Shown piece by piece: positions 1 to 5,603 of a DNA stretch of 5,902 nucleotides (position 1 is the first letter of the stretch; each line of letters begins with the position of its first letter). Where the stretch lies: contig JAHCIE010000213.1 in assembly GCA_026129385.1 (NCBI GenBank), positions 1-5,902 on the forward strand. Direction: 5' to 3'. The DNA comes from Anaerolineae bacterium. Lineage in GTDB: Bacteria; Chloroflexota; Anaerolineae; Epilineales; JAHCIE01. The translations under genes and the position numbers were made by a program. Below the pieces are notes generated by a model, which was not told where the DNA came from, did no database searches, and saw nothing but the letters and a program-made list of their open reading frames with translations.

Positions 1-226
1 CGTCGGCTTCCTTCACGGCCACGGGCACGTCGGTGACGCGGATGCCGTGGGCCTCGACCTTCTTGCGGGTGGCGGAGCCGGGCTTGAGGCCCACGCGCAC
101 GTCGACGCCGGAGTCCTTGAGGTTGCCGGCGTGGGCATGGCCCTGGGAGCCGTAGCCGATGATAGAGACTGTCTTGTCGTCCATATATGAGAGCTCGGCG
201 TCGCGGTAGTACAAAATCTTGGCCAT
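1..226 (-). CDS. ilvC: Ketol-acid reductoisomerase, N-terminal part (truncated by window edge)
   Basis: Reverse-strand translation from the ATG at 226-224 gives 75 residues beginning MAKILYYRDAELSYMDDKTV and running off the window. The Rossmann nucleotide-binding motif GYGSQGHAHA is at residues 24-33, followed by GLKPGS at 46-51, which together are diagnostic of the IlvC N-terminal domain. The enzyme isomerises and reduces acetolactate or acetohydroxybutyrate, the step after IlvBN in valine, isoleucine and leucine synthesis. Ser51 and Thr53 in the loop that contacts the cofactor phosphate suggest the usual NADPH preference (inference). The start is chosen because the AKI-YY-DA-LS stretch is conserved in the family; the next Met (residue 15) would remove it. 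It lies 23 bp after ilvN in the same direction. The gap has no clear Shine-Dalgarno, so translation may depend on coupling to ilvN. Confidence 0.96.
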   Translation of the reverse strand, partial: MAKILYYRDAELSYMDDKTVSIIGYGSQGHAHAGNLKDSGVDVRVGLKPGSATRKKVEAHGIRVTDVPVAVKEAD

Positions 227-249
227 GTTCAGTGTGTCATTTGTCGGGG

Positions 250-792
250 TTAGTTCGTGTTCAGGACACGCCACTCGCCGCGGGCGTGCTCGTCTGTCTC
301 TTCCTGGAACATCGGCTCGTCGCCGCGCTTCATGGCGATGAGACCGGTGCGCACCATCTCGCGGACGCCGAAAGGTTCCAGCAGTTGGACGAACTGGTCC
401 ACCTTCGACGGCGACGCGGTTAGCTCGACGATCATTGTCTGTTGGCCCACGTCGACGATGCGCGCCTTGTAGATATCGACCAGCTGGAGAATCTCGCCTC
501 GGTTTTCGGGGCCAGCGCTGACCTTGACCATGGCCAGGTCACGAATCACCGACGGCTCGTTGGTCACGTCTTGGACGTACAAGACGTTGATGAGCTTGTA
601 TAGGTTGCGCTCGACGGCGCTCGCGTCAGTAGCTGTCGAGTCGATGACCATCGTCATGCGCGACACGCTGGGGTCTTCGGTGGTGCCAACGGTCAGGCTG
701 TCGATGTTGAAGTTGCGACGGCGGAACAGGCCCGCGACACGGGCCAGCACGCCAGGCTTGTTCTCGACCAGGGCAACAAGGATATGCTTCAT
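250..792 (-). CDS. ilvN: Acetolactate synthase small (regulatory) subunit
   Basis: This 180-residue protein is the regulatory partner of IlvB; it activates the catalytic subunit and carries valine feedback inhibition. An N-terminal ACT domain (about residues 3-75) starts with MKHILVALVENKPGVLARV, followed by NFNIDSLTVG and SRMTMVID. Asn11, Gly14 and Asn29 match the positions known in E. coli IlvH to form the valine site, so feedback control is probably intact (inference). The C-terminal domain of the small-subunit family spans about 83-160 and ends in the typical GLIAMKRGD. A tail of about 20 residues after that makes it slightly longer than the usual 160-170. The ATG is preceded by AAGGA at 804-800, with 7 nt spacing. 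It lies between ilvB and ilvC in the usual ilvBNC order. The paralogue name ilvH would be equally valid. Confidence 0.96.
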   Translation of the reverse strand: MKHILVALVENKPGVLARVAGLFRRRNFNIDSLTVGTTEDPSVSRMTMVIDSTATDASAVERNLYKLINVLYVQDVTNEPSVIRDLAMVKVSAGPENRGEILQLVDIYKARIVDVGQQTMIVELTASPSKVDQFVQLLEPFGVREMVRTGLIAMKRGDEPMFQEETDEHARGEWRVLNTN

Positions 793-829
793 GGGTGCGT
801 CCTTCGAGTTCGGTCACTCGCTTGATAGC

Positions 830-900
830 GGACGAAGGACGAAGGACCAACGACCAAACGCGGGGGCGCGCCTTGGTCCTTCGTCTTTGGTCCTTGGTCC
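830..900. repeat. Inverted cluster of degenerate heptanucleotide repeats (ilvB-ilvN intercistronic hairpin)
   Basis: On the plus strand four 7-bp units lie in tandem at 830-857 (GGACGAA, GGACGAA, GGACCAA, CGACCAA). After a GC-rich spacer at 858-872, four units in the opposite orientation follow at 873-900 (TTGGTCC, TTCGTCT, TTGGTCC, TTGGTCC). The arms 830-850 and 873-893 pair at 19 of 21 positions, with an uninterrupted 13-bp match of 838-850 to 873-885. Inside the loop, 859-870 (CGCG, GGGG, CGCG) can form a small second hairpin. The element begins 4 bp beyond the ilvB stop and ends 38 bp before the ilvN start, so it is transcribed within the operon. It resembles the short tandemly repeated heptamers found dispersed between genes in some bacteria. 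A role in mRNA stability or in setting the ilvB:ilvN ratio is conjecture. Confidence 0.85.
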
Positions 901-903
901 TCT

Positions 904-2655
904 TTACACGCTCGCTGCGCCGATGCCGGCCTGCTTCATCTCGTCAGACACCTCGGTCGTTCCCTCGCCGTTCTTGGGGCGGCGAATCATCTCCGCCAGG
1001 GACGAGCCGGGCGGTATCATGGGGTAGACGACCTCTTCCATCTCGACGCGGAATTCGATGAGCACTACGCCCGGCGTCTGCCGCGCCTTCTCGATGGTGG
1101 GGATGACGTCCTCGCGGTTGTCGACCAGGAAGGCGGGGATACCGTAAGCGCCCGCAATCTTGGTGAAGTCAGGGTTGAACAGGGGCGTCGCGGCGTAGCG
1201 CTTGTCGTAGAAGAACTCCTGCCATTGGCGCACCATGCCCAGGAAGCTGTTGTTGACGATCGCGATCTTGAGGTCCAGATTCTCCTGGACGGCAGTGGCC
1301 AGCTCGGCCATGGTCATCTGGAAGCCGCCGTCACCCGCCACGACCCACACCTCCTCGTCCGGCATACCCATCTTGACGCCGATGGCGGCGGGCAGTGCGA
1401 AGCCCATCGTGCCCAGGCCGCCGGAGGTGATGAGGGTCTTGGGGCGATCGTGGCTGTAGTATTGCATCTCATACATCTGATGCTGGCCCACGTCGCTGAC
1501 CGTGATGGCGTTGCCGCTGGTCGCCTTCCACAGATCGTGGACCACGTGGGGGCTGAGCAGGCGCTCGCTGGTCGGGGCGTTGCGGATGATGTCACGGGCG
1601 TGGGTATCTTCGGCCCACTCCTGAATCCTGGCAATCCACTCGCTATGGTCGCCCGCTTCCAGGTGGGGGTTCAACCGCTCCAGGGCGGCCTTGAGGTCGC
1701 TGATGATGGCGACATCGACCTTGATGTTCTTGTTAATTTCCGTCGGGTCGATGTCGATGTGGATTTTGCGAGCGTGGGGGGCGTAAGTCTTGATCGTGCC
1801 AGTCACCCGATCGTCGAAGCGCATGCCGAAGGCCAGCAGGAGGTCGGATTCCTGGATGGCCTGGTTGACGTACGCTTCCCCGTGCATGCCCATTGGCCCC
1901 AGACACAGGGGATGGGAGCGCGGGAACGCGCTGATGCCCAGCAGGGTCAGGGCAACCGGTGTGTTAGTCTTTTCGGCAAACTCCCGCACCTCATTGTACG
2001 CGCCGGACAGGATGATACCATGACCGGCCAGGATGACCGGGCGCCTGGCTGCCTTGATGAGCTCCAGCGCGCGGCTCATGCTCTCGTTGAGGGCCTGGGC
2101 GCGTGGACGGTGACCGCGCAGGCGGATGGGGCGGTCATCCCACTCGAACTCGGTCGTGGCCTGCTGCACGTCCTTGGCGATGTCGACCAGGACCGGGCCG
2201 GGGCGGCCGCTACGGGCCACGTGGAAGGCTTCGCGCAGGACCTGGGCCAGTTCGCGTACGTCGGTCACCAGGTAGTTGTGTTTGGTGACGGGCATCGAGA
2301 CGCCAGTCACGTCGGTTTCCTGGAAGGCGTCGGTGCCGATGGCCTTACTTCCCACCTGGCCGGTGATGGCGACGACGGGTGTACTGTCGAGCATGGCGGT
2401 CGCCAGGCCGGTGATGAGGTTGGTCGCGCCGGGGCCGGAGGTGGCGATGCAGCAGCCCACCTTACCCGTCGCCCGCGCGTAGCCATCGGCCATGTGCGAT
2501 GCGCCCTGCTCATGGCGTACCAGGACGTGGTGGATGGGGTAGTCAACCATTGCGTCATAGGTCGGAAGGATGGCGCCGCCTGGGTAGCCAAAGATGGTAT
2601 CGACCCCCTCGCGCGTCAAAACTTCCCAGACAATCTGTGCGCCAGTTCGCTGCAT
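904..2655 (-). CDS. ilvB: Acetolactate synthase large (catalytic) subunit
   Basis: This 583-residue thiamine-diphosphate enzyme condenses pyruvate with pyruvate or 2-ketobutyrate, the committed step of valine/leucine and isoleucine synthesis. The N-terminal TPP domain contains FGYPGGAILP (22-31) and the cofactor-activating glutamate E49 in RHEQGA, followed by SGPGATNLITG (73-83) and FQETD (111-115). A central FAD-binding domain contains GMRFDDRVTG (277-286). The C-terminal TPP domain has the GDG...NN metal/diphosphate motif from G441 to N469, then SFLGMVRQWQ, whose tryptophan (W478) corresponds to the sulfonylurea-site Trp of the family. Length is normal. The ATG at 2655 is preceded by a strong GGAGG at 2664-2660, 4 nt away. 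It is the first structural gene of the operon and lies about 170 bp downstream of the attenuator terminator. It should work as a complex with the downstream IlvN. The FAD site and large C-terminal domain fit anabolic AHAS rather than the catabolic enzyme. Confidence 0.97.
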   Translation of the reverse strand: MQRTGAQIVWEVLTREGVDTIFGYPGGAILPTYDAMVDYPIHHVLVRHEQGASHMADGYARATGKVGCCIATSGPGATNLITGLATAMLDSTPVVAITGQVGSKAIGTDAFQETDVTGVSMPVTKHNYLVTDVRELAQVLREAFHVARSGRPGPVLVDIAKDVQQATTEFEWDDRPIRLRGHRPRAQALNESMSRALELIKAARRPVILAGHGIILSGAYNEVREFAEKTNTPVALTLLGISAFPRSHPLCLGPMGMHGEAYVNQAIQESDLLLAFGMRFDDRVTGTIKTYAPHARKIHIDIDPTEINKNIKVDVAIISDLKAALERLNPHLEAGDHSEWIARIQEWAEDTHARDIIRNAPTSERLLSPHVVHDLWKATSGNAITVSDVGQHQMYEMQYYSHDRPKTLITSGGLGTMGFALPAAIGVKMGMPDEEVWVVAGDGGFQMTMAELATAVQENLDLKIAIVNNSFLGMVRQWQEFFYDKRYAATPLFNPDFTKIAGAYGIPAFLVDNREDVIPTIEKARQTPGVVLIEFRVEMEEVVYPMIPPGSSLAEMIRRPKNGEGTTEVSDEMKQAGIGAASV

Positions 2656-2659
2656 AGTT

Positions 2660-2664
2660 CCTCC
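2660..2664 (-). promoter_or_regulatory. ilvB ribosome binding site
   Basis: GGAGG on the minus strand, followed by AACT and then the ilvB ATG. This is a strong Shine-Dalgarno core at slightly short spacing. It supports the start at 2655 over an out-of-frame upstream ATG at 2702-2700. Confidence 0.75.
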
Positions 2665-2732
2665 GTTGGTTCGATGAACGGCTTGGTGCGCTGGCGGGGC
2701 ATTGCCAGAATCCCGACGCCCCCACGCGGGAT

Positions 2733-2751
2733 GCGCCCGCTAGACGGGTGC
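2733..2751. other. Small GC-rich hairpin in the ilvB 5' untranslated region
   Basis: Arms 2733-2739 (GCGCCCG) and 2745-2751 (CGGGTGC) pair over 7 bp with one G-T wobble around the 5-nt loop CTAGA. No T-run follows on either strand, so it is not a terminator. It is the only structure I noted between the attenuator and the ilvB ribosome binding site, and GC-rich DNA gives such stems by chance. No function is claimed. Confidence 0.3.
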
Positions 2752-2825
2752 GCCGGAAGTGGAGGCGTCGTTGACCTACCGATGGCGGCTCAGTGGCCGC
2801 ACGATGGGATTATGTTCGTGCAACG

Positions 2826-2853
2826 AAAAACCCCTCGGCTTGCGCTGAGGGGT
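2826..2853 (-). terminator. ilv attenuator: Rho-independent terminator (strands 3 and 4)
   Basis: Read on the minus strand, ACCCCTCAGC and GCCGAGGGGT form a 10-position stem with a single A-C mismatch, closed by a GCAA tetraloop (GNRA type). Five Ts at 2830-2826 follow, the first of them pairing in the stem. This is a classic intrinsic terminator, placed before the operon's structural genes and about 170 bp upstream of ilvB. That position marks it as an attenuator rather than the end of an upstream gene, since no upstream gene on this strand ends here. Its 5' arm is also the partner of the antiterminator strand at 2897-2907, so terminator and antiterminator cannot both form. The attenuated transcript would be about 190 nt from the predicted start. 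Confidence 0.9.
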
Positions 2854-2907
2854 CGTTAGCACCTTCGTGTGTGACCTTGCCGTGCGGTCGCTACCGCCCC
2901 TCAGCGC
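2842..2907 (-). promoter_or_regulatory. ilv antiterminator (strand 2 : strand 3 pairing)
   Basis: GCGCTGAGGGG on the minus strand (2907-2897) is exactly complementary to CCCCTCAGCGC (2852-2842), an uninterrupted 11-bp pairing. Strand 3 includes almost the whole 5' arm and part of the loop of the terminator. The pairing can extend past a 2x2 internal loop through GGTAGC (2895-2890) with GCTAAC (2860-2855), with one bulged A. Strand 2 occupies codons 25-28 of the leader peptide, just before its stop. A ribosome finishing the peptide would therefore cover strand 2 and allow termination. One stalled on the earlier Ile/Val/Leu codons would leave strand 2 free. The pairing is seen in the sequence; the mechanism is inferred from the enterobacterial ilv and leu operons. 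Confidence 0.85.
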
Positions 2908-2980
2908 GCCTAACCCCCTCGAGTACAAGTACGAGGAGGCTGCTAAGAATGACGATAATCGAGCGACCCTGGCGAGTCAT
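2891..2980 (-). CDS. ilvL: ilv operon leader peptide, 29 residues, Ile/Val/Leu-rich
   Basis: A short reading frame from the ATG at 2980-2978 to the TAG at 2893-2891. It starts MTRQGRS, continues IIVILSSLLVLVL (residues 8-20) and ends EGVRRAEGR. Twelve of 29 residues are branched-chain amino acids (5 Leu, 4 Val, 3 Ile), and 11 of the 13 in the central run. These are exactly the end products of the downstream operon. AGGA at 2989-2986 stands 5 nt before the ATG, and the predicted transcription start is about 38 nt upstream. Two Val codons are GTA, which I would expect to be uncommon in so GC-rich a genome and which may sharpen stalling. Within the frame, 2939-2932 and 2921-2914 can form an 8-bp hairpin with one G-U pair over the Leu/Val codons, acting like the strand 1 or pause hairpin of classical attenuators. 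The peptide itself probably has no function beyond being translated. It resembles IlvL/IlvB leaders by design, not by alignable sequence. Confidence 0.88.
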   Translation of the reverse strand: MTRQGRSIIVILSSLLVLVLEGVRRAEGR

Positions 2981-3024
2981 GGCGGTCCTGCTATCTCATG
3001 GCGATTGTCGACACAACTGCTGCC

Positions 3025-3053
3025 ATTCTACACGAGATAACGCACCTTGTCAA
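3025..3053 (-). promoter_or_regulatory. ilv operon sigma-70-type promoter
   Basis: On the minus strand a perfect -35 TTGACA (3053-3048) is separated by exactly 17 bp from a -10 TAGAAT (3030-3025), one base from consensus. The expected start point is near 3018, about 38 nt before the leader peptide ATG. Such a strong promoter directly upstream of an attenuator fits an operon controlled mainly by premature termination rather than by initiation. Confidence 0.85.
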
Positions 3054-3081
3054 CTGCAAGATATGGGGAATCGGGGGTAAA

Positions 3082-3110
3082 TTGTGAAATCGGCCAGGAT
3101 AGAGTACATT
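3082..3110 (+). promoter_or_regulatory. Predicted promoter of the HAD-rsgA-PHP operon, possibly leaderless
   Basis: TTGTGA (3082-3087) and TACATT (3105-3110) match the -35 and -10 hexamers at 4 of 6 positions each, with an ideal 17-bp spacer. The start point expected about 7 bp after the -10 falls on the A of the ATG at 3117. No usable Shine-Dalgarno precedes that ATG. Both facts suggest a leaderless mRNA. It diverges from the ilv promoter, with predicted start points about 100 bp apart. Confidence 0.5.
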
Positions 3111-3116
3111 TAGGGC

Positions 3117-3737
3117 ATGATAACCAAGGCTCTCATCTTCGACTACGACGGCGTCATGACGTTCAACGACAATCGCGACGAGGACTATGCGCGAGCGGCG
3201 CGGGCGCTGGGTCTGAGCGTTGAGGAACTCTACCAGCGGTTGTGGGAGACAGACGGCTGGCAAAGGGTGAAGCGGGGGCAGATCGATGAGGCTGACTTCT
3301 GGCGCGCGGCGTTGCCCCTGGTGGGCATGGCCCCGGCCGATGCGCCCTATGGCCCGCTGGCATTTCTCATCAAGGAACGCCTGGACCCGGCCATGCTCGA
3401 CTTGACGCGCCGCCTCAAGCCCCATTTCCAGCTGGCGTTGCTCAGCAATGCGACACTGGGCTACGAGCCGCGCTGGGAGTTCTTCGAGCTGCCCACGATC
3501 TTCGATGTCATGGTTAACTCGGCCCGCGTAGGCCTCGCCAAGCCCGATGCCGAGATCTACCACCTGACCCTGGAATGGCTGGGCCGCCCGCCGGACGAGT
3601 GCCTGTTCATCGATGACAAGCCGCGCAATGTCATCGCCGCCGAGGCGTTGGGCATCCCTAGCATTGTGTTCACCACCGCCGCCGATCTAGAGGTGGAGTT
3701 GGAGAGGCGCGGCATTCTCGCGCCTGAGATCGCATAA
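3117..3737 (+). CDS. HAD-superfamily hydrolase (subfamily IA-like phosphatase)
   Basis: This 206-residue soluble protein has all four HAD motifs. Motif I is FDYDGV, with nucleophile D9 and acid/base D11. Motif II is LLSNAT with S110. Motif III is K142 in GLAKPDAEIY. Motif IV is FIDDKPRN with D166 and D167 for Mg2+. Residues 15-90 form the helical cap expected of subfamily IA. The fold predicts hydrolysis of a small phosphorylated metabolite. The overall look (DYDGV start, AKPD-EIY, IDD-P-N) is close to YihX-type sugar phosphatases and to the N-terminal phosphatase domain of epoxide hydrolases, but the substrate cannot be told from sequence. The start ATG is the only one that keeps motif I near the N-terminus. 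The stop codon TAA overlaps the Shine-Dalgarno of rsgA 13 bp upstream of that gene, so the two are almost certainly co-transcribed. Confidence 0.93.
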   Translation: MITKALIFDYDGVMTFNDNRDEDYARAARALGLSVEELYQRLWETDGWQRVKRGQIDEADFWRAALPLVGMAPADAPYGPLAFLIKERLDPAMLDLTRRLKPHFQLALLSNATLGYEPRWEFFELPTIFDVMVNSARVGLAKPDAEIYHLTLEWLGRPPDECLFIDDKPRNVIAAEALGIPSIVFTTAADLEVELERRGILAPEIA

Positions 3738-3742
3738 GGAGG
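3736..3742 (+). promoter_or_regulatory. rsgA ribosome binding site
   Basis: AAGGAGG, a full-strength Shine-Dalgarno, overlaps the HAD stop codon and stands 8 nt before TTG 3751. It decides the non-ATG start: the next in-frame ATG is at codon 120, inside the GTPase domain. It is also part of the palindrome GGAGGCCTCC (3738-3747). Confidence 0.85.
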
Positions 3743-3750
3743 CCTCCCGC

Positions 3751-4746
3751 TTGCGCTCACCGGTAGTACTCGAGTCCACTCCCCAGGTTGCCCAGCAGGG
3801 CGTCGTCGTTCGTGCCCAGAGCGGCTTCTACTACATCCGTACCCCCGACGGAGATGTGGTGGAGGCCGTTGCTCGTGGCAAGCTGAAGCTTGTCCGTGGC
3901 GACCAGCGAATCACCAGTAAGACACTGGTGGTCCCCGGCGACATCGTAACCTTCGTCATCGGCGACGACGGGCGCGGCCTCATCACCGAGGTCGCCGAGC
4001 GCCGCTCCAAGCTCGCTCGCCGCGCCGTGCGGGGCACGCGCTTAAACGTCGGTGTACAGGACAAGGAGCACGTCATTGTCGCCAACGTTGACCAGGTCGC
4101 CATTGTGATGGCCGCCGCGCAACCTGCGCCGAGTCTGCGTGTCCTGGATCGCTATCTGGTCATTGCCGAGCACAACGGCCTGGACGCCCTCATCGTGGTG
4201 AACAAGATCGACCTGTTGGAGCCGGGCATTCCCGAAGAGGTTTTCGGGACGTACCGCGCCATCGGCTACCCGGTCCTGTACACCAGCGCCAGGACGGGCG
4301 AAGGCATCGACGCGCTGCGGGCCGCGCTCGTGGGCAAGGAGACGGCGCTGGCGGGGCCGTCGGGCGCGGGCAAGTCGAGCCTGCTGAACCGTGTCGAGCC
4401 AGGCCTGGGGGAGGCGGTGAGCGAGATCAGTGAGGCGACGGGCAAGGGCCGCCACACGACGACCCGCGCCCATCTGTTCCCGTTGCACGAGGGCGGCTTC
4501 ATCGCCGACACGGCCGGCCTGCGCGAGGTGGGCCTGCTGGAGATGGATGAGGGCGAGATTGCGGCGGGCTTCCGCGAGTTTCGCCCTTTCATCCCCGAAT
4601 GTCGCTTCAGCGGTTGCACGCATGTCCACGAGCCGGGCTGTGCGGTGCGCGCTGCCGTGGAGGGTGGCGGCATCACTCAGCAGCGCTACGACAGCTATCT
4701 GCGCCTCCTGGAAGAAGACGCCTATAAGGACCCCTGGGAGAAGTAG
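3751..4746 (+). CDS. rsgA: Ribosome small-subunit biogenesis GTPase RsgA
   Basis: A 331-residue, circularly permuted GTPase that binds the 30S subunit late in assembly and tests its decoding centre. An N-terminal OB-fold spans about residues 15-85 (GVVVRAQSGFYYIR, then PGDIVTF). GTPase motifs occur in the permuted order typical of the family: G4 NKID (151-154), G5 SARTGEG (179-185), G1/P-loop GPSGAGKSS (202-210), a switch segment GKGRHTTTR (231-239) and G3 DTAG (253-256). The C-terminal zinc module has the exact C-x4-C-x-H-x5-C pattern at C284, C289, H291 and C297. The G3 proline common in the family (DTPG) is Ala here, a conservative oddity that should not stop GTP binding. It starts with TTG, backed by a strong Shine-Dalgarno. 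The PHP gene follows after 5 bp. Confidence 0.97.
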   Translation: MRSPVVLESTPQVAQQGVVVRAQSGFYYIRTPDGDVVEAVARGKLKLVRGDQRITSKTLVVPGDIVTFVIGDDGRGLITEVAERRSKLARRAVRGTRLNVGVQDKEHVIVANVDQVAIVMAAAQPAPSLRVLDRYLVIAEHNGLDALIVVNKIDLLEPGIPEEVFGTYRAIGYPVLYTSARTGEGIDALRAALVGKETALAGPSGAGKSSLLNRVEPGLGEAVSEISEATGKGRHTTTRAHLFPLHEGGFIADTAGLREVGLLEMDEGEIAAGFREFRPFIPECRFSGCTHVHEPGCAVRAAVEGGGITQQRYDSYLRLLEEDAYKDPWEK

Positions 4747-4751
4747 CCCGT

Positions 4752-5603
4752 ATGCCCCGCGTGCCCAGCCTCCACACCCACTCCCGCTACTGCGACGGCG
4801 CGGGCGACATCCAGGACTACGTGGCGGCCGCGATGGCAGCGGGCTTGCCGGCTCTGGGCGCGTCGAGCCACGCCCCCGTGCCCTGGGCGACCGACTATGC
4901 CATGCCCCTCGACCGCCTCCCGGCCTACGCTGCTGAGGTCCAGCGCCTGCGCGGCGTCTACGCCGGCCGCATCGACGTCTACCTGGGACTGGAACTCGAC
5001 TACCGCCCTGGCGTCATGGCCTTCTACCGCGATGTCCTGGCTCCCTACCCCTTCGACTATCTCATCGGCTCGGTGCATTACGTGGGGGAGCTGGACGACC
5101 GCCCCTGGGCCTTCGAGGCCAGCCCCGGCGTGTTTGCTGATGGCCTGGCGCGGCTCTACGGCGGCTTCACCCGCCGCCTCGTCGCCGACTACTACGCCCT
5201 GGTGCGCGAGGCGGCCCAGGTTCCCGAAGTCAACATTCTCGGCCATATTGACCGCATCAAGATGTACAATGTGGGGGATCGCTACTTCAGCGAGGACGCG
5301 GCGTGGTATCGCGACGCGGTGGAGGAGACGCTGGTCGCCATCGCCGCCAGCGGCAAGATCGTCGAGCTCAACACGTCGGGCTGGCGCAAGGCCAACCCGT
5401 CGCCCTTCCCCAGCCCGTGGATCGCCCGCCGCTGCGCCGAGCTAGGTATCCCCATGTGCCTCAGCGGCGACTCCCACACGCCGCAGCAGGTGGCGTACCG
5501 CTTCCGCGAGGGCGCGGCCCTGCTGCGCGACGCGGGCCACCGCGAGGTGGTGGGGCTGGTCGGGGGACAATGGACGCCTCTTGAGTTGAAGGTTGACGGT
5601 TAG
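4752..5603 (+). CDS. hisK: PHP-domain phosphatase, histidinol-phosphatase (HisJ/HisK) family
   Basis: This 283-residue protein has the metal-binding residues of a polymerase-and-histidinol-phosphatase (PHP) barrel: H8 and H10 in LHTHSRYCDG with D15, H40 in SSHAP, E81 in GLELDY, H109 in IGSVHY, H165 in LGHIDRIK, and D240 and H242 in SGDSHTP. In HisJ-type enzymes these bind a trinuclear metal centre that dephosphorylates L-histidinol phosphate in histidine synthesis. Length and motif wording fit that family. No other his gene is in the window, so the true substrate could be a different phosphoester. The ATG lies 5 bp after the rsgA stop. GGGAG at 4736-4740, inside rsgA, is a plausible ribosome binding site 11 nt away, and coupling to rsgA translation is likely. 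It is the last gene of the plus-strand operon. Confidence 0.85.
   Translation: MPRVPSLHTHSRYCDGAGDIQDYVAAAMAAGLPALGASSHAPVPWATDYAMPLDRLPAYAAEVQRLRGVYAGRIDVYLGLELDYRPGVMAFYRDVLAPYPFDYLIGSVHYVGELDDRPWAFEASPGVFADGLARLYGGFTRRLVADYYALVREAAQVPEVNILGHIDRIKMYNVGDRYFSEDAAWYRDAVEETLVAIAASGKIVELNTSGWRKANPSPFPSPWIARRCAELGIPMCLSGDSHTPQQVAYRFREGAALLRDAGHREVVGLVGGQWTPLELKVDG

Noticed and set aside
227..249. A three-codon ATG...TGA frame in the ilvN-ilvC gap, ending 2 bp before the ilvC start
   Set aside because: Too short to carry information, without a ribosome binding site, and easily due to chance.
2626..2702. A small frame beginning ATG at 2702 on the minus strand and overlapping the ilvB start out of frame
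   Set aside because: No Shine-Dalgarno precedes it, the peptide has no distinctive composition, and the ilvB start has its own strong ribosome binding site.
1225..2859. A 544-codon open frame on the plus strand, antisense to nearly all of ilvB
   Set aside because: It lies opposite an unmistakable ilvB. Its protein is rich in Gly, His, Asp and Val with no recognisable domain, as expected from an antisense frame in GC-rich coding DNA. It also runs through the ilv leader spacer.
2857..2907. T-box riboswitch resemblance: GAGGGGCGGTAGCGAC on the minus strand looks a little like the conserved T-box motif
   Set aside because: The core AGGGTGGTACCGCG is not matched, the UGG-N bulge is not correctly placed, and no Stem I specifier loop is seen. 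The translated Ile/Val/Leu leader explains the region better.
3006..3013. TGTCGACA palindrome near the predicted ilv transcription start, as a possible operator
   Set aside because: Eight-base palindromes are expected about 20 times by chance in a window of this size, and there is no second half-site or repeat to support it.
2991..3563. A 190-codon minus-strand frame overlapping the HAD gene and both divergent promoters
   Set aside because: It is antisense to a HAD gene with all four catalytic motifs and has no recognisable motif of its own.
4042..5246. Minus-strand frames at 4042-4629 and 4722-5246 opposite rsgA and the PHP gene
   Set aside because: Both are shadows of well-supported genes; their proteins are low-complexity and show no domain.
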